DNA of 64,000 nt from Pelomonas aquatica (GTDB taxonomy: Bacteria > Pseudomonadota > Gammaproteobacteria > Burkholderiales > Burkholderiaceae_C), in the NCBI RefSeq assembly GCF_026712205.1, contig NZ_JAPPUW010000006.1, forward strand, positions 62,001 to 126,000. Reading direction: 5' to 3'. Made by a program: the position numbers and the translations under genes. Every line of letters begins with the position of its first letter. The first letter of the stretch is position 1. The notes below the pieces were generated by a model that saw only the letters and a list, made by a program, of their open reading frames with translations, made no database searches and was not told the DNA's origin. This document shows, piece after piece, positions 44,005-53,758 of this stretch.

Positions 44005-44472
44005 ATGAGTCAGACCCCTACCATCGCTCGGCAGCCCGTCGTCAAGACGGCTTTGCTCATGCGCTGGTTTGTCGTTCTGCTCGTGGCGTTCGATCTCCTG
44101 AGCGCCCCGTTGCATGCCCACGCCCATGACATGGGCCCCGACATGCTGCTGCCTCACACGCACCAGGAGGCACACCGTGAAGTTCATGCCGATCATGTAG
44201 ATCCGGATGTGAACAGCGAGTGGTCTCACGCCGAAGAAGCTGTCCACGACACGCTAGGGCACTCGAACGCCGCGCTGCGCGCCTCGGACGGTAGGGTTGA
44301 CGTAAGTCCCTCCCTGGACCTCATCGTCTCCCGCGTGTGGGAAATCGTGGTTCGCCCCTGCGACGATCCCTTGGCGGTGCTGCCGGGAACGCCGGCGGCC
44401 GACCACATCCCGATACCCAGTCGTTGTACGTTGCGCCCCGAGGGGCGCGCACCTCCCCTGCTCCACAGCTGA
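44005..44472 (+). CDS. Secreted His-rich protein preceding the RND operon (CzcI-like position)
   Basis: 155 residues: a hydrophobic signal segment (MRWFVVLLVAFDLLSAPLHA), then repeated His/Asp/Glu clusters (HAHAHDMGPD, HTHQEAHREVHADHVD), and a C-terminal region without recognisable domains. Small His-rich secreted proteins of this kind (CzcI, CnrY-position genes) often begin Ni/Co/Zn RND operons, where they are thought to modulate induction. It is 73 bp before the membrane-fusion gene and follows an RcnR-type box. The family is not confirmed. Confidence 0.65.
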   Translation: MSQTPTIARQPVVKTALLMRWFVVLLVAFDLLSAPLHAHAHDMGPDMLLPHTHQEAHREVHADHVDPDVNSEWSHAEEAVHDTLGHSNAALRASDGRVDVSPSLDLIVSRVWEIVVRPCDDPLAVLPGTPAADHIPIPSRCTLRPEGRAPPLLHS

Positions 44473-44544
44473 TCGCACGTCGCGCCGCACTGCGGCGCCG
44501 GATCTCGGCCGCCCCTGTCATGGCGGTCACTGTGGAGTTCTCCC

Positions 44545-45666
44545 ATGTTTCAAATGCCCCGGGCGCGCGCTCTCGCGTCCGCAATTCCTGGCGCGCTCCT
44601 CTGCGCCGGCCTGCCTCTGTCCGCCATTGCAGCTGAGCCCGCCGCCGAGTTCGCCGTTTCGCCAGCCCAGATGCAGTCTCTGGGCGTCACGGTGCGCAAG
44701 TTGGACCAGCCCGCGGCGATCGCCGGCCTGGCCTCGCCAGCGCGGGTCGTTCTGCCGCCGAACCAAGACATCATGGTCAGCGCGCCGGTCGATGGCGTCA
44801 TCGACCGGCTGCTCATCAATCCTCAGGATGTAGTCAAGACAGGCCAGCCGCTACTGCGGATCGCCAGCCCGGCCTACGGTGATCTTCAGCTCAAGCTCAT
44901 GGAAGCCGACAGCCGCGCGAAGCTGGCAAGGCAGACCATGGAGCGCGAAAAGCAACTCCTCGCTGAGGGCATCATCCCCGGGCGGCGAGTGCAGGAAGCG
45001 CAGGCCGCGCAAGCCGGCGCGGATGCCGCGGTGAGGCAGGCCGAAGCCGCCCTGCGCCTTGCCGGCGCTGACGCTGCATCGGCGCGCAAGGCAGCGGCAA
45101 ACGGCAGCCTGGATGACGCAATCACCGTCCGTGCACGCAGTGATGGCCTGGTGGCGTCGCTGGACGCCAAGCTTGGCCAGCGTGTGAAAGAAGCAGATCC
45201 CCTGCTGCGAATCGCCAACCTCCGCGAGTTGTGGCTGGAGGTGCAGGTGGCCGCCGGTACGGCGGTCCCACGAAATGCCGAGATCACAGTTCCTGGTCGC
45301 GACGTCAGCGCCTCTGCCATGTCAGTCGGCTCGCTGGTGGGAGAAGGCCAAACCCAGACCCTCAGGGCCCGGGTCACGAAAGGCGTAGACAAGCTGCGCC
45401 CGGGAGAGGTCGTGCAGGCACGCGTGCCGTTTGCTGCTGCCGGCGGCGGCTGGGGCCTTCCGCTGGCATCAGTCACGTACCAAGACGACAAGGCCTATGT
45501 CTTCGTGCGCAGCACAAAGGGCTTTGTCGCCGTGCCGGTGACCGTCGTCAGCAGCGCCGGCCAAGCCCTGCAAGTGCATGGCAACCTGAAAAGCGGCCAG
45601 GAAGTGGCAGTGACCTCTGTCATCGCGCTCAAGTCAGCTTGGTTGGGCATGGGCGGAGGCGAGTGA
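44545..45666 (+). CDS. RND membrane-fusion protein (CzcB/NimB-like)
   Basis: 373 residues, with a signal peptide ending near SAIAAEP. Adaptor architecture: barrel-sandwich halves around VSAPVDGVIDRLLINPQDVVKTGQPL and ITVRARSDGLVASLD, with a coiled hairpin between (AKLARQTMEREKQLLAEGIIPGRR region), and a C-terminal beta domain (VVPVTVVSS-like, KSGQEVAVTS). It has no HMBD or CusF domain, unlike the CusB-like protein, which agrees with a divalent cation pump. The stop overlaps the pump gene start (TGATG). Confidence 0.88.
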   Translation: MFQMPRARALASAIPGALLCAGLPLSAIAAEPAAEFAVSPAQMQSLGVTVRKLDQPAAIAGLASPARVVLPPNQDIMVSAPVDGVIDRLLINPQDVVKTGQPLLRIASPAYGDLQLKLMEADSRAKLARQTMEREKQLLAEGIIPGRRVQEAQAAQAGADAAVRQAEAALRLAGADAASARKAAANGSLDDAITVRARSDGLVASLDAKLGQRVKEADPLLRIANLRELWLEVQVAAGTAVPRNAEITVPGRDVSASAMSVGSLVGEGQTQTLRARVTKGVDKLRPGEVVQARVPFAAAGGGWGLPLASVTYQDDKAYVFVRSTKGFVAVPVTVVSSAGQALQVHGNLKSGQEVAVTSVIALKSAWLGMGGGE

Positions 45667-48600
45667 TGCTGACCCGCCTCGTTCAATTTGCGCTCTCACA
45701 GCGCATCTTCATCCTGCTGGGGGCTGCCTTGCTGGCGGGCTTCGGCTGGTACGCCTTCCGCAACCTCCCCATCGACGCCTTCCCCGACGTCTCCAGCACC
45801 CAGGTCAAGGTGATCCTGAAGGCGCCCGGCATGACGCCTGAAGAGGTTGAGAGCCGCATCGTCGCGCCCATCGAAGTGGAGATGCTTGGCATCCCGCGCC
45901 AGAAGATGCTGCGCTCGGTGTCGAAGTACGGCATCTTCGACGTCACCATCGATTTCGAAGACGGAACCGATCTTTACTGGGCGCGCCAGCAAGTGGCTGA
46001 GCGCCTGGCGAACATCCAGGGCGACCTGCCCCAGGGCCTCTCCGGTGGCATGGCGCCAATCACGACGCCGTTGGGCGAGATGTACCAGTTCACCGTCGAG
46101 GCGCCCGAGATGACGCTCGAACAGCGTCGCGAGGTGTTGGACTGGGTCATACGCCCTGCCCTGCGCACGGTCCCAGGCGTGGCGGACGTGAACTCGCTGG
46201 GTGGCAAGGTTCGCAGCTTTGAGGTGGTCCCCGACATGGCCCGCCTGGGCATGATGGGCCTCTCCACCGAGGCGCTCAAGACTGCGATTGAGAAGAACAA
46301 CCGGAACGATGGCGCTGGCCGACTGGGCCAGGGGGACGAAGTCCTGCTGGTTCGCGCCGAAGGCAGCCTGAAGAACGCAGACGACATCAAGGCGATCGTT
46401 GTCACCGTCAAAGGCAATGTACCCGTCCGGCTCGGCGACGTGGCTGATGTTCGCCTTGGCAGCGTGACACGCTATGGCGTTGTCACCAAGGACGGCCAGG
46501 CCGAAGCCGTCGAAGGGCTTGTGCTGGGGCTTGCAGGCGCCAACGCTCAAAAGGTAGTCGAAGGCGTCAAGCGCAAGCTCGCCGAGCTTGAGCCAACCCT
46601 GCCCAAGGGTGTCCACGTCAAGGCGTTCTACGACCGGGCCCAGCTCGTGGAGAAGGCCGTCGGCACGGTGTCGAAGGCCTTGTTGGAAGCCACCGTGCTG
46701 GTGCTGATCCTTCTCGGGGCGTTTCTGGGCAACCTGCGCGCGGCAGTCACCGTCGCCCTGGTGCTGCCACTCGCGGCACTGGCCACCTTCATCGCCATGC
46801 GCCTGAGCGGCATGTCCGCCAACCTCATGAGCCTCGGCGGCCTGGCGATCGCGTTGGGCATGCTCGTGGACGCAGCCGTCGTGGTCGTCGAGAACGTTGT
46901 GCAGCACCTCGGACACGACAAGACCGCGGGCAAGTTGCCACGGTTGCACGTGGTCCTGCGCGCCGTCAGGGAAGTCGCGACACCCGTGGTGGCCGGCGTC
47001 CTCATCATCGTGGTCGTGTTCTTGCCGCTGCTGACCTTGCAGGATCTGGAAGGCAAGTTCTTTGTGCCTGTCGCGATGACCATCGTCTTCGCGCTCTTCG
47101 GCTCGCTGGTGCTGTCGCTCACGGTCATTCCAGTGGTCGCGTCATTTCTGATCAAGCAGGTTTCGCATGAGGACCCCTGGGTGGTGCGAAAGCTGCTCAA
47201 GGGCTATGTACCGCTGCTCAACGGCGCTCTGCGGCGCGAGAAGGTCGTGTACGTCGTGGCCGTTGCAATGTTGGTCGTGGCGGGCCTCGTCTATACACAG
47301 GTCGGCAAGACCTTTTTGCCGACGATGGACGAGGGAGATCTCATCGTTGGCATCGAGAAGCTGCCCTCGGTCAGCCTGGAGGAGACCGCAGCGCTGGATC
47401 TGAAGATCCAACAGGCGCTGATGATAAACATCCCTGAAATCACCGGGGTGGTGGCACGGGCCGGTTCAGACGAGATCGGACTGGACCCCATGGGTCTGAA
47501 CCAGACGGACACCTTCCTCGTACTCAAGCCGCGCGAGGAATGGCAACTGGCGAACAAGGACGCGCTGATTGCGAAGGTGCGAACGGTGCTCGACCAGATG
47601 CCTGGCATCAAGTACAGCTTTACCCAGCCCATCGACATGCGCGTGTCCGAAATGATCATCGGCGTGCGCGGAGATCTGGCGATCAAGGTATTCGGACCCG
47701 ACCTGCCGACGCTGAACCAGATCGCCGCCAAGATCGAAGGCGTCATGAAGACGGTGCCTGGCAACCAGGACGTCTACACGGTGCAAAACGACGGCGTGCA
47801 GTACCTGCGCGTGGTGATTGACCGCCTGGCCGCCGGCAACTACGGCTTGTCTGTCGAGGATGTTCAAGACGCGCTGCGGGCGCAGATCGAAGGACAGCGA
47901 GCTGGAACCGTCATCGAAGGCGCGCGACGCGTTCCCATCGTGTTGCGCGGCCCAGAACGCATGCGGATGTCACCAGCGGAGTTCGCTGCGCTGCGCATCT
48001 CGACATCAGACGGCCGCTCCGTCCCTCTGGAAACCATCGCCACCCTGCAGCGTGACACCGGGCCCGTGCAGATCAATCGTGAGCTGGGCAGCCGCTACAG
48101 CGTGGTCATCGCCAAGGTGTCCGGTCGCGACCTGGTCGGATTCGTGGAGGAGGCCAAGCAGAAGGTCGGCTCCGCGGTCCAGCTCCCCACGGGCTACCGC
48201 ATCAGCTGGGGCGGCCAATTCGAGAACCAGCAGCGAGCCGCGGCGCGTCTTGGACTCGTCGTGCCGCTGGCGCTCGGCATCATCTTCATGATCCTGTTCT
48301 CCACCTTTGGCTCCGTGCGCCAGGCGCTGCTGGTCCTCAGCAACGTGCCATTCGCGCTGGTCGGCGGCATCGTCGGGTTGTGGGTGACCGGCGAATACCT
48401 GTCCGTGCCGGCGTCGGTCGGCTTCATCGCACTGCTGGGCATCGCAGTGCTCAACGGCGTCGTGCTGGTCAGCTACTTCAACCAGCTGCACGCCGAAGGC
48501 ATGACGCTGCTCGACAGCGTGACGCTGGGGGCCAGACGGCGATTGCGACCGGTGCTCATGACCGCGTCCATCACGGCCTTCGGCCTGATCCCCCTGCTGT

Positions 48601-48767
48601 TCGCGACCGGGCCAGGCTCGGAGATCCAGCGTCCTCTGGCCATCGTCGTCATCGGCGGGCTCATCACCGCCACGGCGCTGACCTTGGTGCTGCTGCCGCT
48701 GCTTTACCTGCGCTTCGGCCAGCCGCGGGCGGCTGCACTTGCAACGCCGGAGGTGGCCCATGGCTGA
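45666..48767 (+). CDS. Heavy-metal RND transporter (CzcA/NimA-like)
   Basis: 1033 residues from MLTRLVQFALSQRIFILLG. HME-RND motifs: FPDVSSTQVKVILKAPGMTPEEVE, LMSLGGLAIALGMLVDAAVVVVENV in helix 4 with the proton-relay Asp, and GKTFLPTMDEGDLIVGIEK. The frame is open from 45231 inside the adaptor gene, but the coupled ATG (TGATG) is the true start. The substrate is not directly readable. The RcnR-type box, RcnA, HupE and NreB-like neighbours point to Ni2+/Co2+. Followed by a DUF3240 gene, as in NimA-type clusters. Confidence 0.92.
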   Translation: MLTRLVQFALSQRIFILLGAALLAGFGWYAFRNLPIDAFPDVSSTQVKVILKAPGMTPEEVESRIVAPIEVEMLGIPRQKMLRSVSKYGIFDVTIDFEDGTDLYWARQQVAERLANIQGDLPQGLSGGMAPITTPLGEMYQFTVEAPEMTLEQRREVLDWVIRPALRTVPGVADVNSLGGKVRSFEVVPDMARLGMMGLSTEALKTAIEKNNRNDGAGRLGQGDEVLLVRAEGSLKNADDIKAIVVTVKGNVPVRLGDVADVRLGSVTRYGVVTKDGQAEAVEGLVLGLAGANAQKVVEGVKRKLAELEPTLPKGVHVKAFYDRAQLVEKAVGTVSKALLEATVLVLILLGAFLGNLRAAVTVALVLPLAALATFIAMRLSGMSANLMSLGGLAIALGMLVDAAVVVVENVVQHLGHDKTAGKLPRLHVVLRAVREVATPVVAGVLIIVVVFLPLLTLQDLEGKFFVPVAMTIVFALFGSLVLSLTVIPVVASFLIKQVSHEDPWVVRKLLKGYVPLLNGALRREKVVYVVAVAMLVVAGLVYTQVGKTFLPTMDEGDLIVGIEKLPSVSLEETAALDLKIQQALMINIPEITGVVARAGSDEIGLDPMGLNQTDTFLVLKPREEWQLANKDALIAKVRTVLDQMPGIKYSFTQPIDMRVSEMIIGVRGDLAIKVFGPDLPTLNQIAAKIEGVMKTVPGNQDVYTVQNDGVQYLRVVIDRLAAGNYGLSVEDVQDALRAQIEGQRAGTVIEGARRVPIVLRGPERMRMSPAEFAALRISTSDGRSVPLETIATLQRDTGPVQINRELGSRYSVVIAKVSGRDLVGFVEEAKQKVGSAVQLPTGYRISWGGQFENQQRAAARLGLVVPLALGIIFMILFSTFGSVRQALLVLSNVPFALVGGIVGLWVTGEYLSVPASVGFIALLGIAVLNGVVLVSYFNQLHAEGMTLLDSVTLGARRRLRPVLMTASITAFGLIPLLFATGPGSEIQRPLAIVVIGGLITATALTLVLLPLLYLRFGQPRAAALATPEVAHG

Positions 48768-49077
48768 TTTCCCATCAAACCTGGTCTGTCTGCACCTGCT
48801 GTGCCCGGCGCTGACCGAAGAGCGGGTGCTCGACGCTCTGCTGGCCGTCGGCGAGGCAGGCGTTTTCACCAGCTCGCCAGCCTCGGGCCACGGCTACGGG
48901 CATGGCGCTCTGAGCACCCAGGATCAGGTCAGTGGCCGCAGCGATGCAGCCGTGGTTCAGGTGCTGGTCGCGCACGACCAACTGGACGCCCTGTTGACCC
49001 GGTTGCAACCCGAGCTGGTCCGTACCGGCGCGCGCTATTGGGCCACGCCCGTCGTTCGACAAGGAGAATTCAAATGA
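48760..49077 (+). CDS. DUF3240 (PII-like) protein
   Basis: 105 residues, MADFPSNLVCLHLLCPALTE. The sequence has the alpha/beta ferredoxin-like pattern of DUF3240: EERVLDALLAVG, GVFTSSPASGHGYG, ALSTQDQVSGRSDAAVVQVLV. It belongs to the PII-like proteins encoded between RND pump and TolC genes in many metal operons; it may sense or buffer metal at the pump's cytoplasmic face. The start overlaps the pump gene by 8 bp with a GGAGG site inside it, and the stop overlaps the next gene. Confidence 0.87.
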   Translation: MADFPSNLVCLHLLCPALTEERVLDALLAVGEAGVFTSSPASGHGYGHGALSTQDQVSGRSDAAVVQVLVAHDQLDALLTRLQPELVRTGARYWATPVVRQGEFK

Positions 49078-50324
49078 AGCGGCTGGCAGCGAGATTCATC
49101 GCATGCGCCTGGCTCTGCGTGACGCTGTCCGCGCGTGCTGAAGACGTGCCGACCCCCGGCTTCCTGCCCTCCACCGCACAGGCGAGTGCCTGGATCGAGG
49201 CCGATCCGGCCGTAGCGAGCGCCCGTCTCGCCGCGGAGGCCGCCAACCACGGTGGTGCGGCCATTGCGGCTGGCCCGCATGAGTGGACTGCCCGCGTTCA
49301 GGGCCAGCGGCGCAGCTACCAGGACAGCGGCGCACGCTCCAACGAATGGACGGCGGCGCTCGAGCGCGCCATCCGCGTCAACGGCAAAGCCGGATTGGAC
49401 CGCCAGCTAAGGGACCTGGAGGTGGAGTTGGGCCGAGCCCGCCTCGGCGAGGCGCGCCACGAGGCGGCCCGGACGCTGGCCGATGCCTGGACGGGCGTCA
49501 TCGTTGCCAAACGCCAGCACGCACTGCTGCGCGACCAGCTTGCCATCGCCATGAGCAATCTCGACGTGGTGACCAAGCGCCAGCGGGCCGGTGATGCGTC
49601 GGCGCTGGACTCCAATGTCGCGCAGGGCGACATCGGCAGCATTGCGCGTGATGTCAGCCAGGCCGCCACCGAAGTCGTCAAGGCTGAAGCCACGCTGCGC
49701 GTGCGCTTTGCGGCCGTGGTGCCGGACGGCATCGTGCTGCCACCTCCCCAGACGCCGGTCTGGCCCGAGGCCCAGTGGCGCGAGCGCGTGCTGGAGGAAG
49801 CCGACCCCATCAAGACTGCGGAGACGGAGTGGCGGCGCGCCGGCGTGACGGCCGCGCGGGCGCGGGCCGACCGCATCGCTGACCCCACGGTGGGCGTCTT
49901 CGCGGCCAACGAGGCGATGCGCAACGAACGGGTCGTGGGCCTGTCGATCAGCATCCCTTTCGGTGGCAGCTACCGCAGCGCGCGGGCGTTGCAGGCCGGC
50001 AAAGAGACCGACGCACTGCAGGCGGCGCTGGACCAAACGCGCCGCGAGATCGAGCTCGAAGCGGCACAGACCTACGCCGAGGCCACCGGCAGCCTGGAGC
50101 GCTGGCGCATCGCAAGCGAGACAGCCCGTCTCAGCGCTGAGAGCGCACGCTTGATGCAGCGCGCCTACGGCCTGGGCGCGGCGGACCTGCAGGCCTTGCT
50201 GCTGGCACGCCGCCAAGCTACCGATGCGGCACGCGCTGCCGTGCAGGCCCAGGGCGAGGCGGTGCGCTGGGAGATGCGTCTGCTGATTGACGCCCACCTG
50301 ATCTGGGACCTGGCCCAAGACTGA
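49074..50324 (+). CDS. TolC-family outer-membrane factor (CzcC/NimC-like)
   Basis: 416 residues with a signal peptide ending at SARAE. Two efflux-protein repeats: WIEADPAVASARLAAEAANHGG and GPHEWTARVQGQRR, later VVGLSISIPFGGSYRSARAL and RAYGLGAADLQALLLARRQA. It is the outer-membrane partner of the RND pump encoded immediately before it. It overlaps the DUF3240 gene by 4 bp and has AAGGAG 7 bp before its ATG. It is the third TolC-type protein in the window, one for each efflux cluster. Confidence 0.88.
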   Translation: MKRLAARFIACAWLCVTLSARAEDVPTPGFLPSTAQASAWIEADPAVASARLAAEAANHGGAAIAAGPHEWTARVQGQRRSYQDSGARSNEWTAALERAIRVNGKAGLDRQLRDLEVELGRARLGEARHEAARTLADAWTGVIVAKRQHALLRDQLAIAMSNLDVVTKRQRAGDASALDSNVAQGDIGSIARDVSQAATEVVKAEATLRVRFAAVVPDGIVLPPPQTPVWPEAQWRERVLEEADPIKTAETEWRRAGVTAARARADRIADPTVGVFAANEAMRNERVVGLSISIPFGGSYRSARALQAGKETDALQAALDQTRREIELEAAQTYAEATGSLERWRIASETARLSAESARLMQRAYGLGAADLQALLLARRQATDAARAAVQAQGEAVRWEMRLLIDAHLIWDLAQD

Positions 50325-50348
50325 TCCACGTAATCAAGAAGGTCACTC

Positions 50349-51134
50349 ATGCTCCGACTCTTTGCCCGGCCGCTGCTTGCGGTGGGCTTGTTCCTCACCT
50401 CGCTGGCCGCCTGGGCCCATGGCATCTCGGAAGCCGACAAGCAGCGCATGCTGGATGGCGGATACCTGCAGTACGTCAGCCTGGGAGCCAGCCACATGCT
50501 GACCGGCTATGACCACCTGCTCTTCCTGTTCGGCGTGGTGTTCTTCCTCACGCGGTTTGTGGATGTCGCCAAGTTCGTCACCGCCTTCACGCTCGGCCAC
50601 TGCATCACGCTGATCTTGGCGACCTTCCTGAAGATCACGTGGAACTTTTGGCTGGTCGATGCGCTGATCGCCATCAGCGTGATCTACAAGGGTTTCGACA
50701 ACAACGGCGGTTTCCAGAAGCACTTCGGCCGCGCCTCGCCCAACCTGCTGGCCGTCGTCTTCGGCTTCGGCCTGCTGCACGGCTTCGGCTTGTCGACGCG
50801 GCTGCAGCAACTGCCGCTGGGAGACGACCAGGTAGGCATGCTGATGCGCATCCTCAGCTTCAACGTCGGCGTAGAGCTGGGCCAGATCGCGGCCCTCGTC
50901 GTCATGGTCGGCCTGCTGTCGGTCTGGCGTCGGCGCGAGTCGTTTGCACGCTTCAGCGTGCTGGCTAACAACGCGCTGATGGCGGTGGGTAGCCTGCTGC
51001 TGCTGATGCAGCTGCACGGCTACCACCACGACATTGATGCAGAGAACCTGCGTTTCCCCCTCAAGGCGCATCGGCACGCCCACGAGGACCTGGAAGTCGA
51101 GAACAGCACCAAGACCGGGCGCGACAGCCTCTAA
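50349..51134 (+). CDS. HupE/UreJ-family metal permease
   Basis: 261 residues: signal-like N-terminus to AAWAHG, then several membrane helices. The HupE/UreJ_2 signature is present: LGASHMLTGYDHLLFLFGVVFFL, FTLGHCITLILA and GFGLLHGFGLSTR. His residues within the helices suggest Ni2+/Co2+ passage. The C-terminal tail is hydrophilic with HRHAHED. It follows the outer-membrane factor gene by 24 bp, in line with a nickel/cobalt role of the cluster. Confidence 0.87.
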   Translation: MLRLFARPLLAVGLFLTSLAAWAHGISEADKQRMLDGGYLQYVSLGASHMLTGYDHLLFLFGVVFFLTRFVDVAKFVTAFTLGHCITLILATFLKITWNFWLVDALIAISVIYKGFDNNGGFQKHFGRASPNLLAVVFGFGLLHGFGLSTRLQQLPLGDDQVGMLMRILSFNVGVELGQIAALVVMVGLLSVWRRRESFARFSVLANNALMAVGSLLLLMQLHGYHHDIDAENLRFPLKAHRHAHEDLEVENSTKTGRDSL

Positions 51135-51167
51135 ACAATATTCCCCTCCCCCCACCAAGGACTCACC

Positions 51168-51518
51168 ATGAAGCAATTCGTCAGCACCTTTGCGGCCCTG
51201 GCCGCCCTGTCCCTCTCGGCGCCAGCCTTTGCCGGCGGCGAGGGCGACTGCCATTTCCACGGTTCCACCCCGGCCAAGGCCGAGACCGTGTCTGGCTGCG
51301 CCGTCAAACGCCAGCAGCAGCTCATCGCCAGCGGCAAGCTCGACAAGTCTTGGCAGGCCGTGAAACCCGCCGCACCCGAGCAAGTCGACGGCCAGAAGGG
51401 CAAGGAATGGAAGGTCACTTTCAAGGACGCTGCTGCGACGGACAAATCCAAGGAGACCCTCTACATGTTCTTCACCCCGCAGGGCAATTTCATCGCTGCC
51501 AACTTCACCGGTAACTGA
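51168..51518 (+). CDS. DUF6488-like small periplasmic protein
   Basis: 116 residues with a clean signal peptide (ending SAPAFAGG). The mature domain has GEGDCHFHGS near its start (possible metal site), then LIASGKLDKSWQAVKP, GKEWKVTFKD and the ending TLYMFFTPQGNFIAANFTGN, which agrees with the DUF6488 family as I recall it. Function unknown; found beside HupE and metal-RND genes. A ribosome-binding site (AAGGA) is 6-7 bp before the ATG. Confidence 0.75.
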   Translation: MKQFVSTFAALAALSLSAPAFAGGEGDCHFHGSTPAKAETVSGCAVKRQQQLIASGKLDKSWQAVKPAAPEQVDGQKGKEWKVTFKDAAATDKSKETLYMFFTPQGNFIAANFTGN

Positions 51519-51579
51519 TGCGCCCACCTCGGTGGGCACATCGCCTGCCGAGGTCATTCAATATCAGCGGAGAAGCACC

Positions 51580-52899
51580 ATGCTCGACGTCCTCGCCAAC
51601 CGCACCTATCGGCATCTCTTCTTCGCTCAGGTCATCGCTCTGGTCGGCACAGGCCTGGCCACGGTCGCCCTGGGCCTGCTGGCCTACGACCTGGCAGGGG
51701 CAGACGCCGGGGCGGTCCTTGGCACGGCGCTGGCCATCAAGATGCTGGCCTACATCGGCGTTGCGCCGGTGGCCTCCGCCTTCGCCGAACAACTGCCCCG
51801 CCGCACTCTGCTCGTCACTCTGGACTTGGTGCGCGCAGCGGTCGCCCTGCTGCTGCCTTTCGTCACTGAGATCTGGCAGGTCTATGTGCTGATCTTCGTG
51901 CTGCAGTCCGCCTCGGCCGCATTCACGCCCACCTTCCAGGCCACCATCCCCGACGTGCTTCCCAAGGAGGCGGACTACACCAAAGCATTGTCGCTGTCCC
52001 GCTTGGCCTACGACCTGGAGAGCCTGGGCAGTCCGGCGCTTGCCGCAGTGCTGCTGACGGTCGTCAGATTCCACAGCCTCTTCCTCGGCACCGTCGTGGG
52101 TTTCATCGCGTCGGCGTTGTTCGTCGTGTCGGCCGTGCTGCCCAAGGCCAAAAAGCCGTCGCGCCGCAGCGTCTACGAGCGTACGACGCGCGGCAGCCGC
52201 ATCTATCTGGCCACGCCGCGGCTGCGCGGGCTGCTGGCGTTGAACCTGGCCATCGCGTCGGCGAGCGCCATGGTCATCGTCAACACCGTCGTGCTCGTGC
52301 AAAGCCAGCTGCAGCTCAGCCAGCGCTTCACGGCCGGCGCGCTGGCAGCTTTTGGCGCAGGGTCCATGCTGGTGGCCCTGGGGCTGCCCAAGCTGCTGGA
52401 GCGGCTGCCGGATCGAAGGGTCATGCTGTTCGGTGCCGGGTTGCTGGCAACCGGTCTCTTCCTCGGGCCACTGGCGGTCGGGCGATTCGAGATGCTGGTG
52501 GCGCTGTGGCTGTTGCTCGGCATCGGCTATTCGCTGGCACAGACACCGTCGGGCCGGCTGCTGCGGCGCTCCGCCAACGAAGAAGACCGACCTGCCCTCT
52601 TCGCCGCGCAGTTCGCCTTGTCGCATGCCTGCTGGCTCATCACTTACCCAATGGCCGGCTGGATGGGCGCGCGGGTAGGGCTCAATGCCAGCTTCCTCGC
52701 CCTCGGCACGCTGGCCGCGCTGACGACGATCATGGGCATGTGGCTGTGGCCCAGCGACGACCCGGCCGAAGTGCCACACACCCACCCTGACATGCCGGCA
52801 GAACATGCCCATCTCCACGCCCCGGCGGTCGATGACCAGGGGCGGCATAGCCACGCCTACGTCATCGATGACGAGCACCAGCGCTGGCCGAGAGACTGA
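51580..52899 (+). CDS. MFS exporter with His-rich C-terminus (NreB-like)
   Basis: 439 residues with about 12 transmembrane helices (LFFAQVIALVGTGLATVALGLLAYDLA begins the first pair; only part is quoted). The C-terminus is a His-rich tail: HTHPDMPAEHAHLHAP and GRHSHAYVIDDEHQR. This matches NreB-type nickel exporters of the major facilitator superfamily. The frame is open 16 codons upstream, but ATG at 51580 gives the family start MLDVLANRTYRHLF. It is the last gene of the 44.0-52.9 kb cluster, 61 bp after the DUF6488-like gene. Confidence 0.82.
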   Translation: MLDVLANRTYRHLFFAQVIALVGTGLATVALGLLAYDLAGADAGAVLGTALAIKMLAYIGVAPVASAFAEQLPRRTLLVTLDLVRAAVALLLPFVTEIWQVYVLIFVLQSASAAFTPTFQATIPDVLPKEADYTKALSLSRLAYDLESLGSPALAAVLLTVVRFHSLFLGTVVGFIASALFVVSAVLPKAKKPSRRSVYERTTRGSRIYLATPRLRGLLALNLAIASASAMVIVNTVVLVQSQLQLSQRFTAGALAAFGAGSMLVALGLPKLLERLPDRRVMLFGAGLLATGLFLGPLAVGRFEMLVALWLLLGIGYSLAQTPSGRLLRRSANEEDRPALFAAQFALSHACWLITYPMAGWMGARVGLNASFLALGTLAALTTIMGMWLWPSDDPAEVPHTHPDMPAEHAHLHAPAVDDQGRHSHAYVIDDEHQRWPRD

Positions 52900-53277
52900 C
52901 CATGAGTGTCAAGACACGCTGCTAAGACTCCGTACGTCGTGGCAACCGCGTGGCGGTTCGCGTCGACGGTCGGCGCGGCTTGGACGCAATTCCTGATTCG
53001 GTTGTCTGAATCTGGTTGCGACCCGGATCGCACGGGCTGCCGTTGGACTGGCAGGGCCGTAGTGACGCAGGACGCTGCTCTTGGGGCCGGCGAACAGCGG
53101 TTTCTGGAGATCAACGGCTCGCCAATGATCCGCGCCACGTGCTACTGCTGGCCGGCCGGCGAAGTTGGCGGCGCGAAGCGACGCGCGATCCAGTCGAAGC
53201 TGAGTGCCGACATACCTGTCCGCCTCCTGAGGCGATATCGCGAGGCTTTGCTTGGCCTGAACAGCTTGGTCTGAAAG
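52900..53277. other. Gene-free stretch after the MFS gene
   Basis: No supported gene. Open frames exist on both strands but lack ribosome-binding sites and recognisable motifs. The right part is continuous with the decayed minus-strand gene ending near 53278. Confidence 0.5.
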
Positions 53278-53758
53278 CCGGTCACCGTCTCCTCGACTGT
53301 TACCGTTTGCTTGCCACGGTTCTGCCAGTACCAGCCGTGGCTGCCATCGAAGGGCGCCGTGAACGACCCTGTTTCTTAGCGCTGGGCACCGTCCACGCAG
53401 TAGCTCGTGTCCTCCTCGTCGGCGTCGGGCCACTCGCCGTTCATGTCAACGAGTACTTCCGCACTGGCCGTCCACCGGAAGACTGTGGACGGCCCTCGGT
53501 CAACGCAGCCTTCACTTCAGCGCCCTTGCCGGGTGCAAAGGTCAGCGTCTCGGTCTTGGGCCACTCGTTGCTGGCCGTGAAGGCCCGAGCGTCAAAGCTG
53601 TGGCCGGGCTGCCGGCCCGCGACGGCCTCGGCCTCGGCGGGGAGAGCGATGTCAGCTGGGTTTTCAGCTTCGGTAGCCCGAGCCAGCGTCTGAGCTACGG
53701 AGAGGCTGAGCGCGAGCACGGGTGCGTTCGTCTGCGTCCGGAAGTCTCTTGACTTCAC
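53278..53758 (-). pseudogene. Decayed conserved secreted or anchored hypothetical gene
   Basis: From a GTG at 53758 the minus strand reads a plausible protein (helix LALSLSVAQTLARATEAE, then SFDARAFTASNEWPKTETLTFAPGKGAEVKAAL). Near 53485 the reading shifts by one frame and continues as WTASAEVLVDMNGEWPDADEEDTSYCVDGAQR. An in-frame TAA at 53376-53378 follows, then GSFTAPFDGSHGWYWQNRGKQTVTV. One frameshift and one stop thus break a gene of about 150 codons. It resembles small single-pass proteins near metal clusters, but no family name is certain. The original 3' end is also unclear. Confidence 0.6.

Noticed and set aside
52906-53274. Plus-strand 122-codon frame after the MFS gene
   Set aside because: No ribosome-binding site and no domain. 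It lies over a region apparently decaying on the other strand.
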